From: Bacteroides nordii WAL 11050 = JCM 12987
GTDB taxonomy: Bacteria > Bacteroidota > Bacteroidia > Bacteroidales > Bacteroidaceae
Direction: 5' to 3'
Assembly: GCA_000613465.1 (NCBI GenBank)
Contig: BAJA01000005.1
Location: forward strand, 158,713-222,712
Length of the DNA: 64,000 nt
The notes below the pieces were generated by a model. The model had not been told where the DNA came from, did no database searches, and was given only the letters and a program-made list of their open reading frames with translations. This document shows, piece by piece, positions 45,165 to 53,775 of the stretch. Within the stretch, counting starts at the first letter, position 1; each line of letters opens with the position of its first letter. The position numbers and the translations under genes are program-made.

Positions 45165-46536
45165 ATGAAGAAGATAATTCTATTATCTGTGGCAACGACT
45201 TTTATACTGAGTAGTTGCGGCATTTATTCCAAATACAAACCTGCTACGGAGGTTCCCGAAGCTTTATGGGGCTACTGATACGCTTGTGTCTGCTACCGAT
45301 ACCGCTAATCTGGGAAATCTCTCCTGGCGTGAGGTCTTTACAGATCCGCACTTGCAGATGCTCATTGACTCTGCCCTGGTGCGTAATACTGATTTGCAAA
45401 CCGCCCATTTGCGTGTGAAAGAGGCTGAGGCTACATTGCTTTCTGCCCGTTTATCCTATCTGCCTTCTTTCTCTCTTTCTCCGCAAGGCACGGTGAGTAG
45501 TTTTGATGGTGCGAAAGCTACGCAGACGTACACATTGCCCGTTTCTGCAAGCTGGGAGATTGATCTCTTCGGACGTATCACCAACGCCAAGCGCCGTGCA
45601 AAGGCGGTTCTTGCGCAGAGTCGGGAGTATGAACAGGCGGTGCAGACCCAACTGGTGTCGGCCGTTGCCAACAATTATTATACTCTGCTGATGCTCGACG
45701 CCCAGCTTGAAATATCTACAGCCACCGAGGCTGCCTGGGCGGAGAGTGTGACTGCCACCCGTGCTATGAAAGCAGCCGGTATGGTGACCGAAGCAGGGTT
45801 GGCGCAGACCGAAGCTACCTATTATAATATCCGTACATCGCTGCTCGATTTGAAAGAGCAGATCAATCAAGTGGAGAATGCCCTTTCCTTGTTGCTGTTT
45901 GATGTGCCTCAGAACATTCGGCGCGGCAAGCTCGAAGGGCAGCAATTGCCCGAAGAGCTCTTCGTTGGTGTACCTCTTCAGATGCTTGCCAACCGTCCCG
46001 ATGTGCGCAGTGCAGAGCAGGCTTTGGCACAGGCTTTTTATACAACCAATAGTGCGCGTTCGGCTTTCTATCCTTCTATCACGTTGAGTGGTAGTGCCGG
46101 ATGGACCAACTCGGCAGGTGCTCTGATTGTCAATCCGGGTAAGTTCATTGCTACGGCAGTTGCGTCGTTGACGCAGCCGTTGTTCAACCGGGGACAGAAT
46201 ATCGCCCAGCTCAAAATAGCGAAGGCACAGCAGGAGGAGGCACGTCTCAGCTTTGAACAGACGTTGCTCAATGCAGGTAGCGAGGTTAACAATGCACTGG
46301 TACAATATCAGACAGCCCGTGATAAATCGGAGTATTTCACTAAACAGGTTGCCTCACTGGAAAATGCCGCCCGAAGCACCCGTTTGTTGATGAAGCATGG
46401 CAATACCACGTATCTGGAAGTATTGACTGCCCAACAGACGTTGCTCAATGCACAACTTTCTCAGGTAGCTAACCGTTTCACCGAAATCCAGGGAGTTATT
46501 ACATTGTATCAGGCTCTTGGTGGCGGAAGAATGTAA
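45165..46536 (+). CDS. TolC/OprM-type outer-membrane efflux lipoprotein (frameshifted as read)
   Basis: The ATG at 45165 gives a lipoprotein signal (lipobox LSSC, Cys18) and GIYSKYKPATEVPEAL. As read, this frame stops at 45277-45279; the rest (ATDTLVSATDTANLGNLSWREVF onward, about 415 residues) is one frame over, with two bases missing or one extra near 45262-45272. The main part shows the two OEP repeats: LQTAHLRVKEAEATLLSARLSYLPS, WEIDLFGRITNAKRRAKA, and LANRPDVRSAEQALAQAF. It completes the tripartite pump. Restored length is about 456 residues. Confidence 0.9.
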
Positions 46537-46552
46537 AAAGAGGAGGAATGAA

Positions 46553-47151
46553 ATGAAGCCCGAAACTGCTCGTCGCCAAATTATTGATTATACCAAGCAG
46601 GAGATGATTCTGCACGGTGTCAGTCGTTTGACAATGGACCTTATTGCTCAGGGCATGGGCATGTCTAAACGGACGCTTTATCAGCTTTTTCCCAGCAAAG
46701 TCTGCCTGGTGCGTATCTGCCTGGCAGAGTTTGCTGCCGAGAAGCATAACCGGCTGCTTGCCTGGCAGAAAAGAGAAGAGTATTCCTGTACGGAGATTCT
46801 TTTCCGTACGATGGATGTTTACACATCGCTGATACATTATCAGGGCAGCACATTGTTGTTTGATCTGGCGGGGGATCCCGATTATCAACCTATGATGGAA
46901 CGTGAAAAGACTTTCTGGTTGCAGCAACTGGCCGATGCGCTGAACCTTTGCAAGGCTTGCGGGGTGTTGGTGGCTGATGTCAATCCCGACCGTTTGGCGA
47001 TGGAAATACTCACTATCCTTTATGAGACTGTTTGCGTGGCGCTTCCTATGCCACGCAACGGTTGCTTGCTTATTCGTTGCTGCGTGGATTCTTTAAAGTG
47101 GATGATATCCGCTATATTGATAAGTGCTTGCCGATAACGCAGAAAGGATGA
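46553..47151 (+). CDS. TetR-family regulator (frameshifted near the C-terminus as read)
   Basis: AGGAGG precedes the ATG at 46553 by 6 bases. The N-terminal helix-turn-helix is RRQIIDYTKQEMILHGVSRLTMDLIAQGMGMSKRTLYQLFPSK. As read, the frame runs on to 47137; but from 47047 the next frame gives YATQRLLAYSLLRGFFKVDD and ends at TGA 47149-47151, which fits the usual TetR C-terminus better, with one base missing at about 47046. Expected length is 199 residues. It is the last gene of the efflux operon, 16 bases after the channel, so it probably controls the pump together with the divergent AraC regulator. Confidence 0.85.
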
Positions 47152-47159
47152 GGAGTTTA

Positions 47160-47352
47160 TTTCACCACAGAGGACGCAGAGGACACGGAGTTTTAAATCT
47201 TTATTGAAACGCGGATTAACACAGATTCTCGCAAAGGGAAACAAATCTAAGATAAAGAACTACAGTCTTTTAATCTGTGTTTATCTGTGTTAATCCGCGT
47301 TTTATCAGATAAATAATACTCTGTGGAACTCTGTGCTACTCTGTGGTGAGTT
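47160..47352. repeat. ~190-bp palindromic dispersed element, copy 4
   Basis: TTCACCACAGAGGACGCAG ... CTCTGTGCTACTCTGTGGTG arms with ATTAACACAGATT/AATCTGTG inner words and the central AAAGAACTACAGT. It begins 9 bases after the TetR stop and is more diverged from copies 1 and 3. Confidence 0.8.
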
Positions 47353-47451
47353 CTGCTCATTTTTGTACAGCTTTGAACTCAATAACCAACTACTTGGAAT
47401 GGAGAGTTATATTATTTTACATGGCCTTCCATCCCCAAGCCGTGCGTATTG

Positions 47452-47535
47452 CCCGGCTCCGAGGAGAAGGTCTCTCGGCTCCGGGGAGGACGTTGCTCGG
47501 CTCCGAGGAGGAGGCTGTTCGGCTCCGGGGAGAAA
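47452..47535. repeat. four-unit 22-bp array (CGGCTCCGAGGAG core)
   Basis: Units start at 47454, 47476, 47498 and 47520, exactly 22 bp apart. Cores alternate CGGCTCCGAGGAG and CGGCTCCGGGGAG; CTCC/GGAG is a small palindrome in each. The GC content is much higher than the flanks. Overlapping reading frames here are by-products of the repeat. Confidence 0.85.
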
Positions 47536-47664
47536 ATATGGTTGTAAAGCTATTGATTATTAACTTGTTATAGAATAGAGTTTTTGTCTTCTCTATTCTA
47601 TTACTGTGGTAATATTACTTTACTCCTCACAAAGATACTACTTTGGTGAATGATTACTATTATA

Positions 47665-47710
47665 AAAAGGAAGAGACATGAAGTCAATCTGCTTCGTGTC
47701 TCTTCCTTTT
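47665..47710 (-). terminator. intrinsic terminator of metY
   Basis: AAAAGGAAGAGACA pairs perfectly with TGTCTCTTCCTTTT, with an inner GAAG/CTTC pair, 21 bases after the metY stop. Confidence 0.85.
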
Positions 47711-47730
47711 ATATAATATAATGTATAGGC

Positions 47731-49011
47731 TTATGCGTTCAGCGCCTGCTCAATATCCGCAATAATGTCTTCGGCACTTTCTATACCCACCGAGAAGCGG
47801 ATCAAGTCCGGGCGTACACCTGCTTCCATGAGTTGCTCATCAGTCAGCTGACGGTGTGTGTGGCTCGCAGGATGCAGTACACATGTACGGGCGTCTGCCA
47901 CATGAGTCACGATAGCAGCCAGTTGCAGTGAATCCATAAATTTGATAGATACTTCGCGTCCGCCTTTCAGTCCGAAAGAGATAACACCGCAGGAACCGTT
48001 CGGCATATATTTCTGAGCCAGTTCGTAGTATTTGTTTCCCGGAAGACCACAATAGTTCACCCAGGCTACTTTGTCGTTTTTAGAAAGATATTCAGCTACT
48101 TTCTGTGCGTTGCCACAATGCTGAGGCATGCGGAGATGCAACGTTTCCAGTCCTAAATTCAACAGGAAAGCATTCTGCGGGCTTTGGATACTGCCTAAGT
48201 CGCGCATCAGTTGGGCAGTAGCTTTGGTTATATATGCCATTTTACCAAAAGAGGTAGTGTAGGTCAATCCATGGTAAGACTCATCCGGTGTGCAAAGTCC
48301 GGGGAATTTATCGGCATGGGCATCCCAGTCGAAGTTGCCACTGTCTACGATACAGCCGCCTACGCTGGTGGCATGTCCATCCATGTATTTGGTAGTAGAG
48401 TGTACCACGATGTCTGCTCCCCACTCAAACGGGCGGCAGTTGATAGGAGTAGGGAATGTATTGTCTACAATCAACGGAACGCCATTGCTATGGGCGATGC
48501 GGGCAAACTTTTCGATATCCAGTACTTCGAGAGACGGATTGGAGATTGTTTCGCCAAACAGTGCCTTGGTGTTAGGGCGGAAAGCCGCGGAGATTTCTTC
48601 CTCACTGGCATCGGGATTGACAAAAGTAACATCAATACCCAGCTTCTTCATCGTCACTCCGAACAGGTTGAATGTACCGCCGTAGATGGCCGATGAACAA
48701 ACAAAATGATCGCCTGCCTGGCAAATGTTGAATATGGCATAAAAATTGGCTGCCTGCCCGCTGGAAGTCAGCATAGCAGCTACACCTCCTTCGAGTGCAG
48801 CAATCTTGGCAGCTACGGCATCGTTGGTCGGGTTTTGCAGGCGGGTGTAGAAATAACCACTATCCTCAAGATCAAACAAACGGGCCATCTGCTCACTGGT
48901 TTCATATTTGAAAGTAGTACTCTGATAGATGGGCAGCACACGTGGCTCCCCTTTTTTAGGAGTCCATCCTGCTTGTACACACAGGGTTTCGGGTTTGAAT
49001 TGTTTTGCCAT
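47731..49011 (-). CDS. metY: O-acetylhomoserine aminocarboxypropyltransferase (sulfhydrylase)
   Basis: 426 residues, the MetY length. The PLP lysine is Lys208 in HSTTKYMDGHATSVGG; YFYTRLQNPTNDA, SSGQAA and ISNPSLEVLD are the family motifs. It joins O-acetylhomoserine and sulfide to homocysteine in the cytoplasm. A homocysteine methyltransferase gene is 1.5 kb away on the other strand, and a CGS/MalY-like pair is at 7-10 kb. A -7 box lies at 49062-49069. The frame is intact. Confidence 0.92.
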   Translation of the reverse strand: MAKQFKPETLCVQAGWTPKKGEPRVLPIYQSTTFKYETSEQMARLFDLEDSGYFYTRLQNPTNDAVAAKIAALEGGVAAMLTSSGQAANFYAIFNICQAGDHFVCSSAIYGGTFNLFGVTMKKLGIDVTFVNPDASEEEISAAFRPNTKALFGETISNPSLEVLDIEKFARIAHSNGVPLIVDNTFPTPINCRPFEWGADIVVHSTTKYMDGHATSVGGCIVDSGNFDWDAHADKFPGLCTPDESYHGLTYTTSFGKMAYITKATAQLMRDLGSIQSPQNAFLLNLGLETLHLRMPQHCGNAQKVAEYLSKNDKVAWVNYCGLPGNKYYELAQKYMPNGSCGVISFGLKGGREVSIKFMDSLQLAAIVTHVADARTCVLHPASHTHRQLTDEQLMEAGVRPDLIRFSVGIESAEDIIADIEQALNA

Positions 49012-49061
49012 AATTGTTATTGGGTTTTCAGATTTATTGCCTTAAAAAAGTTATATCGATG

Positions 49062-49069
49062 CAAAAGTA
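49062..49069 (-). promoter_or_regulatory. -7 promoter element of metY
   Basis: TACTTTTG followed by CA on the minus strand, 50 bases before the ATG at 49011. Confidence 0.5.
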
Positions 49070-49093
49070 GAGAAAATAATTGGTTTAAAAGGT

Positions 49094-49101
49094 TATCTTT
49101 G
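49094..49101 (+). promoter_or_regulatory. -7 promoter element of the amidase gene
   Basis: TATCTTTG followed by CG. It implies a leader of about 250 bases that consists almost wholly of the palindromic word repeats. Confidence 0.5.
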
Positions 49102-49110
49102 CGGAGTTAT

Positions 49111-49360
49111 TCAATTGACAGTTGACAATTATTTAATTGACAGTTGACAGTTGACAGTTGACAATTGACAGTTATCCAGTTGGCAATTGTTCAACGAACG
49201 GTTACCTATTGACATTGAACACATAACTCGTATCCGCGCAGCCCACTGTCAACTGTCAATTGTCAACTGTCAATTGAATAACTGTCAATTGAATAACTGT
49301 CAACTGAATAACTGTCAATTAAATAATTTTCAACTTTCAACTTTCAATTTTCAATTAAAT
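49111..49360. repeat. palindromic word repeat (TTGACAG/CTGTCAA) in the amidase leader
   Basis: The left arm is a 7-bp tandem of TTGACAG/TTGACAA (49113-49175). The right arm is CTGTCAA/TTGTCAA words, then a 15-bp tandem AACTGTCAATTGAAT (about 49270-49325) and TTTCAACTTTCAA words up to the ATG. GCGCAGCC lies at 49236-49243 just before the right arm. The region reads in frame with the gene but the repeats translate to NCQLN units, so it is not coding. Confidence 0.85.
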
Positions 49361-50416
49361 ATGAATCGTCTCCTCTGTCTTTTTCTGTTTATCTCTTTTC
49401 TGTTTGTTGCCCCGGATATGTGGGCGCAGCAGAAAGCTACTCCGAAAGCCGGTGAAGGAATTTCGTCTTTCCTACTGCGCCACAATCGTGCTCCCAAGAA
49501 GTACTATGATGATTTTGTTGAGTTGAACAAAGCTAAATTAGGAAAAGATAAAACACTTAAAATGGGAGTTACCTATCTGATTCCTCCTGCAAAAAGTTCT
49601 GTATCTGCTGCTACGGCTAAGTCTGCTCCTGCCGGAAAAAACGTTGAGAAGCAGGATAAACCCAAACCTGCACGGCGGACAGAAATCAATGAACCTCTCT
49701 TCGGAAAATTGCTGGCAAACACAAAAGTAACCTCCAGTCGCCTGGCTGGTGCCTGTTTTTATGTAGTCAGCGGGCATGGCGGACCTGATCCCGGAGCTAT
49801 TGGCAGGGTGGGGAAGCACGAGCTTCACGAGGATGAATATGCCTATGATATTGCTCTGCGTCTGGCACGTAACCTGATGCAGGAAGGAGCAGAAGTACAT
49901 ATCATTATTCAGGATGCCAAAGACGGAATCCGTGACGATGCTTACCTTTCTAACAGTAAACGGGAGACTTGTATGGGAGACCCCATTCCCTTGAATCAGG
50001 TGCAACGTCTGCAACAGCGATGTGACAAAATAAATGCCCTGTATCGCAATGACCGTAAAAACTATAAGTATTGCCGTGCCATCTTTATTCATGTAGATAG
50101 CCGTAGTAAAGGAACGCAGACGGATGTATTTTTCTACCACTCCAACCGCAAAGCTGATAGTAAACGATTGGCGAATAATATGAAAGACACTTTTGAGTCG
50201 AAGTATGGAAAACATCAACCAAACCGCGGTTTCTCCGGAACAGTGAGTGGGCGGAATCTATATGTATTGGCTCATACAACTCCCGTATCTGTATTTGTAG
50301 AACTGGGTAATATCCAGAACACACTTGACCAAAGACGACTGGTTATTCCTTCCAACCGGCAGGCATTGGCGAAATGGTTAATGGAAGGTTTTCTGAAAGA
50401 TTATAAAGGGATGTGA
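49361..50416 (+). CDS. N-acetylmuramoyl-L-alanine amidase (Amidase_3) with LysM-like domain
   Basis: 351 residues from the ATG at 49361; in-frame codons before it are repeat DNA. A signal peptide (LLCLFLFISFLFVAPDMWAQ) is followed by a LysM-like segment (GEGISSFLLRHNRAPKKYYDDF ... MGVTYLIPP). After a Lys/Pro/Ala linker comes the zinc amidase: SGHGGPDPGAIG (His ligand), HEDEYAYDIALRLA (Glu ligand), IFIHVDS (His ligand) and VFVELGN (catalytic Glu). It cuts the glycan-peptide bond of peptidoglycan in the periplasm, as in daughter cell separation. Confidence 0.92.
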   Translation: MNRLLCLFLFISFLFVAPDMWAQQKATPKAGEGISSFLLRHNRAPKKYYDDFVELNKAKLGKDKTLKMGVTYLIPPAKSSVSAATAKSAPAGKNVEKQDKPKPARRTEINEPLFGKLLANTKVTSSRLAGACFYVVSGHGGPDPGAIGRVGKHELHEDEYAYDIALRLARNLMQEGAEVHIIIQDAKDGIRDDAYLSNSKRETCMGDPIPLNQVQRLQQRCDKINALYRNDRKNYKYCRAIFIHVDSRSKGTQTDVFFYHSNRKADSKRLANNMKDTFESKYGKHQPNRGFSGTVSGRNLYVLAHTTPVSVFVELGNIQNTLDQRRLVIPSNRQALAKWLMEGFLKDYKGM

Positions 50417-50456
50417 ATTTAGCAAGAACGGACAACCGGACTGTGAGAATAAACCC

Positions 50457-50464
50457 TATATTTG
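50457..50464 (+). promoter_or_regulatory. -7 promoter element of the homocysteine methyltransferase
   Basis: TATATTTG, 39 bases before the ATG at 50504. Confidence 0.5.
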
Positions 50465-50503
50465 TCGGCGAATACGAAATAAAAACCTAAAAACTTACTT
50501 TGC

Positions 50504-51442
50504 ATGAATCAGTTATCTTTTGTTGGTACTTACCGGACTTCTCCTTGTATTCTTACCGAAGGAGCCGTTGTAGAGCGTTTGCGTCGTGAGTTTCATATCC
50601 CCTTGGATGAAGATCTTATCCATGCTGCTTTAATCTATAATGATTCTTACCGTGAAGTCCTGGCAGGCATTTATAAACAATACATTGACATTGCCACCCG
50701 GCATCAGTTGCCTTTGATGCTGATGACACCTACCCGCAGAGCTAATACAGAAAGAATATCCGGTTCGGTTTACCGCAACCGGGATATATTGCGGGACAAC
50801 GTTGCCTTTCTTTCGGAACTTCGCGGTACAGCTTCTACTCCCGTCTATATTGGTGGTTTGGCCGGTTGCCGGGGCGATGCTTATGATGGACGCTATCATC
50901 TCTCGGTGGAAGAAGCAACACAATTTCATTATCCTACTGTTCGTGCCCTGGCTGAGGCAGGCGCCGACTATTTGTTTGCAGGCATTATGCCTCAACTCAC
51001 CGAGACCATTGGTATGGCCAATGCAATGGCAGCAACCGGATTACCCTATATCATCAGCTTTATGATTCGTCGTGACGGACGGTTGTTGGATGGAAGTTTT
51101 ATCCATGATGCTATTGATACAATAGATAAAGAGGCAACCACCCGTCCACTTTGCTATATGGCAAACTGTGTACATCCCGATGTGCTGCACCAGGCTTTAT
51201 CACATTCGCATAATGATACTCCTCTGGTGCGCGAACGCTTTCAGGGGCTTCAGGCTAATGCTTCCGTATTAACTCCCGAAGAATTGGAAGGGTGTACCCA
51301 TCTGGAATCTTCTTCTCCCGAAGAGCTGGCAGACAGATTGATGACGTTACTCTGGGATTTCCCATTAAAAATTTGTGGAGGCTGTTGTGGTACGGACGAA
51401 CGTCATCTCAATAGCTTTGCAGAGATTCTGACTCAACGTTGA
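50504..51442 (+). CDS. homocysteine S-methyltransferase family protein
   Basis: 312 residues. The fold is the Hcy-binding TIM barrel; CYMANCVHPD supplies the first zinc Cys and ICGGCCGTDERHL supplies the Cys-Cys pair. FVGTYRTSPCILTEGAVVERL at the start is in place of the usual DGG(M)GTELE pattern, so the group is divergent. It should transfer a methyl group to homocysteine to give methionine; the methyl donor (S-methylmethionine, SAM or other) cannot be read from the sequence. It is adjacent to metY, with the amidase gene between them. The frame is intact. Confidence 0.8.
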   Translation: MNQLSFVGTYRTSPCILTEGAVVERLRREFHIPLDEDLIHAALIYNDSYREVLAGIYKQYIDIATRHQLPLMLMTPTRRANTERISGSVYRNRDILRDNVAFLSELRGTASTPVYIGGLAGCRGDAYDGRYHLSVEEATQFHYPTVRALAEAGADYLFAGIMPQLTETIGMANAMAATGLPYIISFMIRRDGRLLDGSFIHDAIDTIDKEATTRPLCYMANCVHPDVLHQALSHSHNDTPLVRERFQGLQANASVLTPEELEGCTHLESSSPEELADRLMTLLWDFPLKICGGCCGTDERHLNSFAEILTQR

Positions 51443-51558
51443 CCATTTTATAACGATAGACACTCCTTTTTGTTTTTGATCTCATGGTGCAAAGATAGAG
51501 TGTTACGATATTTGAGGAAATGGCTATATTACCTGTTTAGCTGGCTATTATTCTCGTA

Positions 51559-51612
51559 TTTAGTTGAAAGTTGAGCGTAGCTAATTTTCAACTCTCAACT
51601 TTCAACTAAATA
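51559..51612. repeat. gene-end palindrome built from TTGAAAGTTGA words
   Basis: TTTAGTTGAAAGTTGA and its complement TCAACTCTCAACTTTCAACTAAA enclose GCGTAGC. It ends 4 bases before the stop of the carboxyltransferase gene at 51617, so it may terminate the carboxylase operon. Confidence 0.85.
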
Positions 51613-51616
51613 AGCT

Positions 51617-53152
51617 CTACAACGGCATATTTCCGTGCTTCTTAGGCGGATTGGTCTGCATCTTATTTTCTGTCATTTCCAGAGCCTGGATCAAACGCTT
51701 ACGGGTTTGCTTCGGCAGGATTATTTCATCAATGAAGCCCAATTCGGCAGCCTGATAAGGGTTGGCAAACTTTTCTTTATAGGCTTCCAGCTCTTTTGCT
51801 TTTGTTTCTGCATCTGCTTTACGGAACAGAATATTTACCGCTCCATCAGCACCCATTACCGCAATTTCAGCACTTGGATAAGCAAAGTTTACGTCTGCTC
51901 CGGTCTGCTTGGAGTTCATTACGATGTAGGCACCACCGTATGCTTTACGGGTGATAACTGTGATCTTAGGTACGGTTGCTTCTGCAAATGCATATACAAT
52001 CTTTGCTCCATGGCGTATGATACCGTTATTCTCTTGCGTATATCCCGGCAGGAATCCCGGAACATCTTCAAAGGTGATCAATGGAATATTGAAACAGTCG
52101 CAGAAACGAATGAAACGGCTTGCCTTGTCACTGGCATCAATATCAAGCACACCTGCCAGATAAGCCGGCTGATTGGCTACGATACCTACCGAGCGTCCGC
52201 CCAAACGTGCAAAACCAATGAGGATATTCTTGGCAAAGTTGGGCATTACTTCAAAGAAATAGCCGTTGTCTACCACACGCTCAATGATATCTTTCATATC
52301 ATACGGTACGTTCGGGTCAGCCGGGACAATTGTATCCAGTGATGTATCTTCACGGTTGATATCATCGGTACTGTTTTGCTTCTTAGCCTCGTCCATATTG
52401 TTTTGTGGCAGGAAAGAAAGCAATTCGCGGATACTCATCAGCAACTCTTCTTCGCTGTTGGCCATGAAATGAGCCACTCCGCTTTTGCTGCTATGTGTCA
52501 TTGCACCACCCAATTCCTCTTTACTCACTTCTTCGTGGATCACCGTTTTTACTACATCCGGGCCTGTCACAAACATGTGGCTCTTTTCTTTTACCATAAA
52601 GATAAAGTCCGTCAGTGCGGGAGAGTAACAGGCACCACCGGCACATGGACCCAAAATGGCAGAAATCTGCGGAATTACTCCACTTGCCATTGTGTTCTGA
52701 TAGAAGATATCAGCATAGCCCGAAAGGCTTTCGATACCTTCCTGGATGCGGGCACCGCCCGAATCGTTTAAAGCGATGATGGGAGCTCCGTTTTTTAATG
52801 CTAATTGCTGCACTTTTACGATCTTTTTTGCATTGGATGCCGAGAGTGAACCACCATACACCGTGAAGTCATAGGCATAAACAAAGACCTGGCGGCCGTC
52901 TATTTTTCCATAACCGGACACAATGCCATCTCCGGGAATCTTGTTTTTGTCCATGCCGTAGTTGGTACACCGGTGCACCATTAACTTATCCAGTTCAACG
53001 AAAGTACCTTTGTCCAGCAGCATGTCAATACGTTCGCGGGCAGTCATTTTTCCACTTTCGTGTTGCTTTTCTATCTTATCGACACCTCCACCAAGGGATG
53101 CGATGCGGTCACGTTCTTTAAACGCGGCATATGCTTTATTTATTTCTTCCAT
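51617..53152 (-). CDS. pccB: propionyl-CoA/methylmalonyl-CoA carboxyltransferase beta subunit
   Basis: 511 residues, the family length. Both crotonase-like halves are present: LNDSGGARIQEGIESLSGY, GPCAGGACYSPALTDF (oxyanion loop) in the first, and FEDVPGFLPGYTQENNGIIRHGAK with ITRKAYGGAYIVMNSK in the second. It moves CO2 from carboxybiotin to propionyl-CoA, or works in reverse in methylmalonyl-CoA decarboxylation. It is the last gene of the operon biotin carboxylase, biotin carrier, carboxyltransferase, starting two bases after the carrier stop. An ATP-driven carboxylase is the best fit because the biotin carboxylase is present and no sodium pump subunit is. Confidence 0.93.
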   Translation of the reverse strand: MEEINKAYAAFKERDRIASLGGGVDKIEKQHESGKMTARERIDMLLDKGTFVELDKLMVHRCTNYGMDKNKIPGDGIVSGYGKIDGRQVFVYAYDFTVYGGSLSASNAKKIVKVQQLALKNGAPIIALNDSGGARIQEGIESLSGYADIFYQNTMASGVIPQISAILGPCAGGACYSPALTDFIFMVKEKSHMFVTGPDVVKTVIHEEVSKEELGGAMTHSSKSGVAHFMANSEEELLMSIRELLSFLPQNNMDEAKKQNSTDDINREDTSLDTIVPADPNVPYDMKDIIERVVDNGYFFEVMPNFAKNILIGFARLGGRSVGIVANQPAYLAGVLDIDASDKASRFIRFCDCFNIPLITFEDVPGFLPGYTQENNGIIRHGAKIVYAFAEATVPKITVITRKAYGGAYIVMNSKQTGADVNFAYPSAEIAVMGADGAVNILFRKADAETKAKELEAYKEKFANPYQAAELGFIDEIILPKQTRKRLIQALEMTENKMQTNPPKKHGNMPL

Positions 53153-53153
53153 T

Positions 53154-53663
53154 TTACTCTATGGTTTCAAGGGTTATTAATGTCTGGTCACCGGTGATGC
53201 TATCACCTTCCTGCACCAGTATTTCTTTAATGCGACAGTCCGAAGTTACTTTGTAGTTACTTTGCATTTTCATTGCTTCAATGACAATGGCGGTGTCTCC
53301 GGCTTTTACTTCCTGGCCCACACTAACGGGAATTTTCACAACCTTGCCCGGCATTGGAGAGGTGATGCGGTCGTTCTGTTCTTCATCTCCCTTTTTGCGC
53401 ATACGGAGGTATTTTGCCTGACTATCTACAATTTCTACATTGTAACTGTTATAGTGTGTATTTACCTTATAACTCTTTCCGTTCTCACCGCGAATCAGCT
53501 GTGCGTTGGAGCTGTGTCCATCCATCAGGATGTTACAGGTTCCGTTTTCTGCCATTACTACATCTGCTTCAAACGTCTGTCCGTCTATGGTAAGTACCAC
53601 TTTATTATCTTCCTTGCTGACCAATTCTATCTCGGCCACACGGTTTCCTATATGAATTTCCAT
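53154..53663 (-). CDS. biotin carboxyl carrier protein/domain subunit
   Basis: 169 residues. Residues 100-169 are a biotinyl domain with EAMKMQ, whose Lys carries biotin; SPMPGKVVKIPVSVGQEVKAGD is the domain start. The N-terminal ~90 residues (beta-rich, with VVLTIDGQTFEADVVMAENG) are a spacer or docking part typical of Bacteroidales acyl-CoA carboxylase carriers. It links the biotin carboxylase upstream and the carboxyltransferase downstream; the gap to the latter is two bases. Confidence 0.92.
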   Translation of the reverse strand: MEIHIGNRVAEIELVSKEDNKVVLTIDGQTFEADVVMAENGTCNILMDGHSSNAQLIRGENGKSYKVNTHYNSYNVEIVDSQAKYLRMRKKGDEEQNDRITSPMPGKVVKIPVSVGQEVKAGDTAIVIEAMKMQSNYKVTSDCRIKEILVQEGDSITGDQTLITLETIE

Positions 53664-53679
53664 AATTAATCATTTAAAT

Positions 53680-53775
53680 AATGTGCCAATAAATATGTCA
53701 ATGTGCCAATATGCTAATATGCCAATGTAGCAATGTTTTTCGGCAATACAGCGCAGCCAATTGGCACATTATTAT
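53680..53775. repeat. gene-end palindrome built from ATGTGCCAAT words
   Basis: ATGTGCCAAT occurs at about 53691 and 53701, with ATGCTAAT, ATGCCAAT and TAGCAATG variants. GCGCAGCC lies just before the right arm AATTGGCACATTATT. It lies inside the operon, in the 108-bp gap between the biotin carboxylase and the carrier gene. Confidence 0.75.

Noticed and set aside
47333..47573. Two overlapping reading frames of 76 codons
   Set aside because: They translate the 22-bp GC-rich array and its flank in two frames; repetition alone keeps them open.
49187..49360. 58-codon N-terminal extension of the amidase
   Set aside because: It is translated repeat DNA (NCQLN units) and would bury the signal peptide that starts at 49361.
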